DNA from: Candidatus Brevefilum sp.
Lineage (GTDB): Bacteria; Chloroflexota; Anaerolineae; Anaerolineales; Anaerolineaceae
DNA: 10,355 nucleotides
Reading direction: 5' to 3'
Assembly: GCA_007119455.1 (NCBI GenBank)
Contig: SKPR01000190.1
Location: 1-10,355 of the forward strand
Shown here: positions 6,778-10,355 of the stretch, in pieces
Numbering within the stretch: position 1 is the first letter of the stretch
Layout: each line of letters opens with the position of its first letter
Translations under genes and position numbers: made by a program
The notes under the pieces: generated by a model
Told to the model about the DNA's origin: nothing
Databases searched by the model: none
The model's input: the letters and a program-made list of their open reading frames with translations, nothing else

Positions 6778-6978
6778 ATGGAAAACAACTGGAAGACCAA
6801 AACCCTTGTTTTAGGAACAGTTCTTGGTGCGGTGTCTGGTGCCGTATCAGCCTATTTATTGATAAAGCGAGCCGAAAGTGAAAACAAGCAGCCCAAGCTC
6901 TCTCCTTCAGAGGGAATTCAGGTTGGGTTGGGTTTGCTGGGGTTGATGCGAATGATCGCCGGGTTTGGATCTGACTGA
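6778..6978 (+). CDS. Small glycine-rich single-helix membrane protein
   Basis: A 66-aa protein with one predicted helix (about residues 8-29, TLVLGTVLGAVSGAVSAYLLI) containing Gly/Ala/Ser at regular spacing (G13, G17, G21), a glycine-zipper-like pattern that favours helix packing. A charged KRAESENKQ segment and a second, weaker glycine-rich hydrophobic stretch (IQVGLGLLGLMRMIAGFG, about 47-64) follow. It loosely resembles YtxH-type small membrane proteins, but that is only a resemblance. The start is supported by AAAGGAA (6764-6770) 7 nt before ATG 6778. It ends 24 nt before rnz, so it is probably cotranscribed with it. Function is unknown. Confidence 0.72.
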   Translation: MENNWKTKTLVLGTVLGAVSGAVSAYLLIKRAESENKQPKLSPSEGIQVGLGLLGLMRMIAGFGSD

Positions 6979-7002
6979 TAAACAATTTAATAGGCAAAAC
7001 CA

Positions 7003-7926
7003 TTGTTTGACATTGTATTTTTAGGTACATCGGCCTCAGCCCCATCGGTGCATCGAGGTCTGCCATCATTACTGGTTCAGCATGAAGAATATCGGTTCCT
7101 TATTGATTGTGGTGAGGGGACCCAACGGCAAATCCTTCAAGCCGGTGTTGGATTTAAACGGCTGAACCATATTTTGTTAACGCATGGACATCTTGATCAT
7201 ATCCTTGGTCTGGGCGGGCTTGTTTCGACTTTTCTGCGCTGGGAAGTCATTGAAGAAATTGAAATTTATGGTACCCGGCATACCCTTGATCGAGTCAATG
7301 ATCTGATTTATGGCGTGGTTTTGCGGGGCTTTCGTGGCACGCCCCCGGTGATCTTACATGAGATCACCCCCGGCGTATTTTTTGAAACGGAAAAATTCAC
7401 CATTGAAGCCTTTCCGGTTGATCATCGCGGTTCCCATTCTCTGGGTTATAAGTTTGAAGAACGCAGCCGGCGTCCTTTTTTGCCTGAGGCAGCTGAAGCA
7501 TTGAATATTCCACCTGGGCCATGGCGCCGAGATCTGGTCAGGGGTCTTCAGGTAGAGCTTCCGGATGGGCGGGTGATCGAACCTGAACAGGTTTTGGGTG
7601 AAAGCCGAAAAGGGACACAGCTGGCTATTGTGGGGGATACGGGCAAACCTGACAAGCTGCTCCCTTATATCAACGGTGTGGATGCTTTGGTGATTGAAGC
7701 GACGTATATCGAGGCTGAAGTTGATCTGGCCGAACGATTTGACCACCTGACGGCTGCCCGGGCTGCCCAACTTGCTAAGGATGCCGGTGTGGGCAAATTA
7801 TATTTGACCCACCTATCTCGCCGTTATCGCCAAAGGGATGTCCTTAAAGAAGCCCAGGCAGTTTTCCCGTCTGTGCATGTGGCGCGAGATTTTGATGCCT
7901 TTCAGATCCGCCGTAGCGACGAGTAA
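7003..7926 (+). CDS. rnz: Ribonuclease Z (tRNA 3' endonuclease)
   Basis: RNase Z cuts the 3' trailer from tRNA precursors after the discriminator base. The 307-aa protein has the short-form length and all expected zinc ligands: LLTHGHLDH (H61, H63, D65, H66), H141 and H145 in VDHRGSHSLGY, D212 in IVGDTG, H248 in FDHLTAARAA and H270 in YLTHLSRRY. The FLGTSASAPS N-terminus is standard for the family. The segment at about 153-205 (RRPFLPEAAEALNIPPGPWRRDLVRG...) matches the PxG-containing region near the exosite of bacterial RNase Z. The start is TTG 7003, because family proteins begin at this M-F-[DE]-I-V-F-L-G-T position; only a weak AGG (6992-6994) precedes it. The preceding small membrane gene lies 24 nt upstream. 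Confidence 0.96.
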   Translation: MFDIVFLGTSASAPSVHRGLPSLLVQHEEYRFLIDCGEGTQRQILQAGVGFKRLNHILLTHGHLDHILGLGGLVSTFLRWEVIEEIEIYGTRHTLDRVNDLIYGVVLRGFRGTPPVILHEITPGVFFETEKFTIEAFPVDHRGSHSLGYKFEERSRRPFLPEAAEALNIPPGPWRRDLVRGLQVELPDGRVIEPEQVLGESRKGTQLAIVGDTGKPDKLLPYINGVDALVIEATYIEAEVDLAERFDHLTAARAAQLAKDAGVGKLYLTHLSRRYRQRDVLKEAQAVFPSVHVARDFDAFQIRRSDE

Positions 7927-7964
7927 ATCAAGCTGATAAAATAAAATCTGGATAAGACTCATCA

Positions 7965-7970
7965 TATAAT
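7965..7970 (+). promoter_or_regulatory. Consensus -10 element upstream of the methyltransferase gene
   Basis: TATAAT is an exact -10 hexamer, placed so that transcription would begin near 7977, about 26 nt before the ATG at 8003 and its GGAG site. No convincing -35 element lies 16-18 bp upstream, so the promoter would be weak or activator-dependent. It is supported by the 76-nt gap after rnz. Confidence 0.4.
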
Positions 7971-8002
7971 AATGAAAGCTTTATGGGATTAATGGAGTAA
8001 TC

Positions 8003-8887
8003 ATGGCAAAGTTAAATTTATTGGATCGTCTGGCGCGCGGGGATGTGCTGGTTTCTGATGGCGGAACCGGGACCAATCTGCAAAAAATTGGCCTTCCCCC
8101 GGGATCTGCTGCTGAAGCGTGGGTCCTCAAGCAGCCTGAATCAATCCTGGCCCTCAGCCGGTCATTTATTGATGCCGGTTCGGACATCATTCTGACCTGC
8201 ACCTTTGGTGCAACACGAATCCGGTTGGAATCAGCCAATCTGAGGGACCAATTTGAGGAGGTGAATCGCAAAGCTGTCGAGATCTCCCGTGCGGCTGTAG
8301 GTGATAGCCAGGTGCTTGTCGGTGGATCCATTGGCCCAACCGGCCATATGCTGGCCCCTCTGGGAACACTGTCCGTTGAAGAAGCCGAAGAAAATTTTAC
8401 TCAACAGGCCAGTATCCTGGTTGACTCTGGCGTGGATCTGATCGTGATCGAAACGCAATTTGATATCGGAGAAGCAACCGCAGCTATAAGGGGGGTGCGA
8501 TCAGTTGATGCATCGATACCTCTGGTGTGTTCCTTCAGCTTTGATCGTGGCGCACGCACCATGATGGGCACCACACCTGCCAACATGGTGGATGTAATTG
8601 GGAGCATGGATGTAGATATGCTGGGGATCAATTGTGGGCGTAGCTTAAATGAGAATCTGGATGCCCTAATCCAATTGAACCAGGTATCACAGAAGCCAAT
8701 CTGGTTCAAACCCAATGCCGGATTACCCGAAGTTGGGGATGATGGGAGTCCGACTTATTCAATCTCACCCGAAGAGATGGGGGCACTGGTGCCGGTATGG
8801 ATGGAAGCGGGTGCCAGGGTGATTGGTGGTTGTTGCGGTACCAGCCCCGAACATCTGGAACAGATCGCAAAAATTGTGCATGTGTGA
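8003..8887 (+). CDS. Homocysteine S-methyltransferase-family enzyme, stand-alone
   Basis: This 294-aa cytoplasmic TIM-barrel protein belongs to the Pfam S-methyl_trans (homocysteine-binding) family. The N-terminal DGGTGTNLQKIGLP and the zinc-binding cysteines C211 (GINCG) and C277-C278 (GGCCGT) are all present; in this family they activate the homocysteine thiol. LTCTFGATRIRL, GGSIGPTG and VIETQFDIGEATAAI are also typical and resemble the first domain of cobalamin-dependent MetH. The protein ends after the homocysteine domain. No folate-binding, B12-binding or reactivation domain follows, so the methyl donor (a separate corrinoid protein, S-methylmethionine, or a betaine-type donor) is unknown and no symbol is assigned. 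ATG 8003 has GGAG (7994-7997) 5 nt upstream. It is separated from maf by about 200 nt. Confidence 0.9.
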   Translation: MAKLNLLDRLARGDVLVSDGGTGTNLQKIGLPPGSAAEAWVLKQPESILALSRSFIDAGSDIILTCTFGATRIRLESANLRDQFEEVNRKAVEISRAAVGDSQVLVGGSIGPTGHMLAPLGTLSVEEAEENFTQQASILVDSGVDLIVIETQFDIGEATAAIRGVRSVDASIPLVCSFSFDRGARTMMGTTPANMVDVIGSMDVDMLGINCGRSLNENLDALIQLNQVSQKPIWFKPNAGLPEVGDDGSPTYSISPEEMGALVPVWMEAGARVIGGCCGTSPEHLEQIAKIVHV

Positions 8888-8957
8888 AAATCGCCGTTAC
8901 AACACACCCCCCCAAATACCCTTACATGCAAAGTAATTAGAATTTAAAGCTATCAAT

Positions 8958-8993
8958 CTCGAAAGAGCATGGCTTTCTCGAGCATGGTTTCTT
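8958..8993. repeat. Imperfect tandem repeat with weak dyad upstream of maf
   Basis: GAGCATGGCTTTCTC (8965-8979) is followed directly by GAGCATGGTTTCTT (8980-8993), a near-copy lacking one base. The first copy also lies in an imperfect dyad (8958-8967 with 8973-8982, 8 of 10 positions pairing). It may be a degenerate regulatory site or a slippage product. No T-tract follows, so a terminator is not supported. Confidence 0.35.
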
Positions 8994-9068
8994 ATGGGAG
9001 CCATTTCTGATTTCTTTAGAGATAGGCCCAATAAGCCAACCATCTTTGGAGAAGAACAAACCGGGATG

Positions 9069-9077
9069 TGTTAGAAT
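9069..9077 (+). promoter_or_regulatory. Extended -10 promoter of maf, predicted leaderless
   Basis: TGT followed by TAGAAT (9072-9077) forms an extended -10 element. The maf ATG begins 8 nt after the hexamer, at the expected transcription start. The only -35-like hexamer, TTGGAG (9046-9051), is 20 bp away, which is too long to be convincing; extended -10 promoters can work without one. Confidence 0.5.
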
Positions 9078-9084
9078 CTCTGCC

Positions 9085-9732
9085 ATGAGTGATATTGTTC
9101 TGGCCTCAAATTCCCCTCGCAGACGCGAGCTGCTTTCGTTATTGGGTTTTGAATTTGTTGCTGATCCTGCAGATATTGATGAGAGTCAGCTGTCCGGGGA
9201 GTCACCTCCGGATTATGTCAGCCGTCTGGCCTGGGAGAAAGCACAGGCCATTGCTGCCCGCAGATCTGGCCTCGTAATTGCAGCCGATACCATTGTTGTG
9301 GATGGCGAAGAACTCCTGGGGAAACCACAAGACGAATTGGATGCCTGGCGGATGTTGTTGCAGCTACGCGGGCGAACCCACCAGGTTTATACCGGTTTGG
9401 CCATCCTCGATTCACGGACAGGTGAGTCGTTCATTGACATTTGCAGGACGGATGTGCCCATGCGCAATTACTCAGAAGATGAAATTGAGGCATATATTGC
9501 CTCTGGTGACCCGATGGATAAGGCCGGTGCTTACGCTATTCAACATGCGGGTTTCCATCCGGTTGAAGGGTTGACCGGCTGTTTTGCTTCTGTGATGGGT
9601 TTGCCCTTGTGCCATCTGGTAGTTGGCCTGCAGCAGTTTGGCTTTTCCATACCGGAGGATTTGGGGATCCGCTGCCAGGCAGTTTTTAATTATGTCTGTC
9701 CAGCTTTAGAAGCCATTCTGGGTCAGGCCTGA
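9085..9732 (+). CDS. maf: Maf-type nucleoside triphosphate pyrophosphatase (dTTP/UTP type)
   Basis: Maf proteins hydrolyse dTTP, UTP or modified nucleotides to the monophosphate and act as house-cleaning enzymes linked to septum control. The 215-aa protein has the signature SNSPRRRELL (8-17), the catalytic acid D68 in AADT, GKP (79-81), and GDPMDKAGAYAIQ (141-153) with K146 and Q153, the pattern of the dTTP/UTP (YhdE-like) branch rather than the YceF branch. GCFASVMGLPLCHL (165-178) closes the domain. A tail of about 35 residues extends slightly beyond the usual 190-200 aa. ATG 9085 is chosen because family proteins start just before [IL]xLASxSPRR; the TTG at 9046 is upstream in frame but would add 13 unrelated residues. 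There is no RBS (see promoter). The PBP gene follows after 7 nt. Confidence 0.95.
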   Translation: MSDIVLASNSPRRRELLSLLGFEFVADPADIDESQLSGESPPDYVSRLAWEKAQAIAARRSGLVIAADTIVVDGEELLGKPQDELDAWRMLLQLRGRTHQVYTGLAILDSRTGESFIDICRTDVPMRNYSEDEIEAYIASGDPMDKAGAYAIQHAGFHPVEGLTGCFASVMGLPLCHLVVGLQQFGFSIPEDLGIRCQAVFNYVCPALEAILGQA

Positions 9733-9739
9733 GGTGTAA

Positions 9740-10355
9740 ATGCTTAATTTCCCAGCATCTGTACGACGAAGGACTTTGCGAAAAGGCATCTGTTTCAGCC
9801 TGCTTTTAATCACCCTGCTGGTTGGCTGTGTTCCGACCCCTGCTGAGAGTGTCCTACCGACACCTGTTTCAGGGGACCTGGCTGATGCAGCTTCAGCCCA
9901 AACCGTGATGGCGGCATTTTTATCAGCCTGGCAGGATGAAGATTATGCTGCTATGTATGGTTATCTGACGGCATTAACCCAGGATGCCATTTCTCTGGAT
10001 GAATTTGAGTCCACATATCGTTACGTAGCCAAAAGCCTGACTCTGGAAGAACTTAATTTCAAGCTCCTCTCGGGGATAGCCCAGGGAAGACACGCGGAAG
10101 TTGCTTTCCAGGTCGACTTTCAAACCCTGTTGCTCGGGAATTTATCTCGTGAGATGGTAGCCGGATTGAGCAATGAAAACGGGAACTGGCAGATTCAATG
10201 GGACATTGGCTTGATCTTGCCGGAGCTGGTTGGTGGGAACTGGATTGAATTCCACCATAAAATCCCATCCCGGGGAAGGATATTTGATCGCTTCGGGGCG
10301 CCCCTGGCCGCCTATGAAAATGCCATCGCGGTGGGACTCGTTCCGGGTGAAATCA
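9740..10355 (+). CDS. Class B penicillin-binding protein with lipoprotein signal and MecA-like N-domain, N-terminal part
   Basis: The gene is cut by the window end after 205 codons. Residues 1-30 form a lipoprotein signal: VRRRTLRKG, a hydrophobic core and the lipobox LVGC, with C30 as the lipidated residue. After a Pro/Ser/Thr-rich linker, residues about 52-160 (VMAAFLSAWQDEDYAAMYGYL ... NGNWQIQWDIGLILPEL) match the NTF2-like MecA N-terminal domain. RGRIFDRFGAPLA (178-190) is the standard start of the class B PBP dimerisation domain; the transpeptidase domain would lie beyond the edge. The protein would crosslink peptidoglycan outside the membrane. GAGGTG (9731-9736) overlaps the maf stop and sits just before ATG 9740, giving a coupled maf-PBP unit. 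A lipid anchor in place of a transmembrane helix is uncommon but resembles Bacillus PBP3 (PbpC), as I recall it. Confidence 0.85.
   Translation, partial: MLNFPASVRRRTLRKGICFSLLLITLLVGCVPTPAESVLPTPVSGDLADAASAQTVMAAFLSAWQDEDYAAMYGYLTALTQDAISLDEFESTYRYVAKSLTLEELNFKLLSGIAQGRHAEVAFQVDFQTLLLGNLSREMVAGLSNENGNWQIQWDIGLILPELVGGNWIEFHHKIPSRGRIFDRFGAPLAAYENAIAVGLVPGEI

Noticed and set aside
7354..7770. 138-codon open frame on the minus strand
   Set aside because: Antisense shadow of ribonuclease Z, whose catalytic residues fix the true strand.
1..10355. CRISPR arrays, tRNA or rRNA genes, complete insertion sequences, toxin-antitoxin or phage-defence modules
   Set aside because: I looked for spaced direct repeats, cloverleaf-like segments, transposase motifs and small paired genes, and saw none that hold up.

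Overview
The window looks like ordinary chromosomal DNA from a bacterium, most probably of the phylum Chloroflexota (Anaerolineae-like). That placement is an inference from the overall look of the proteins and the gene mix; there is no rRNA or other marker here to confirm it. Twelve protein genes are supported. Two are cut by the window edges: an Xaa-Pro peptidase on the left and a penicillin-binding protein on the right. I see no tRNA, rRNA, CRISPR array, complete insertion sequence, phage gene or defence cassette.

Layout. Positions 1-2377 (+) form a tight run: the C-terminal part of an M24B Xaa-Pro peptidase, an MFS transporter, and a glyoxalase II-like metallo-beta-lactamase-fold hydrolase whose start overlaps the transporter end. 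A lone DUF4013-type membrane protein follows (2597-3238, +). It is convergent with a recX-rny operon (3350-5556, -), and a clear hairpin terminator at about 3297-3330 separates the two. Positions 5557-6209 hold no convincing gene. This stretch contains a perfect 12-bp inverted repeat just upstream of recX, a possible decayed reading frame and a small hairpin. From 6210 (+) come a two-helix membrane protein, a 66-aa glycine-rich single-helix membrane protein, ribonuclease Z (rnz), a stand-alone homocysteine S-methyltransferase-type enzyme, a Maf nucleotide pyrophosphatase, and the start of a lipoprotein class B penicillin-binding protein.

Functions. RNA metabolism is represented by RNase Y (membrane-anchored mRNA decay) and RNase Z (tRNA 3' processing). 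Recombination control is represented by RecX. The right end (Maf plus PBP) fits a cell-wall or division locus.

No clearly new biological system is visible. The observations most worth checking are: (i) two genes, 6210 and maf at 9085, that share an extended -10 motif TGTTA(A/G)AAT exactly 7 nt before an ATG with no ribosome-binding site, which predicts leaderless mRNAs; (ii) the duplicated 10-bp palindrome in the recX-rny leader; and (iii) the possible gene remnant next to it.
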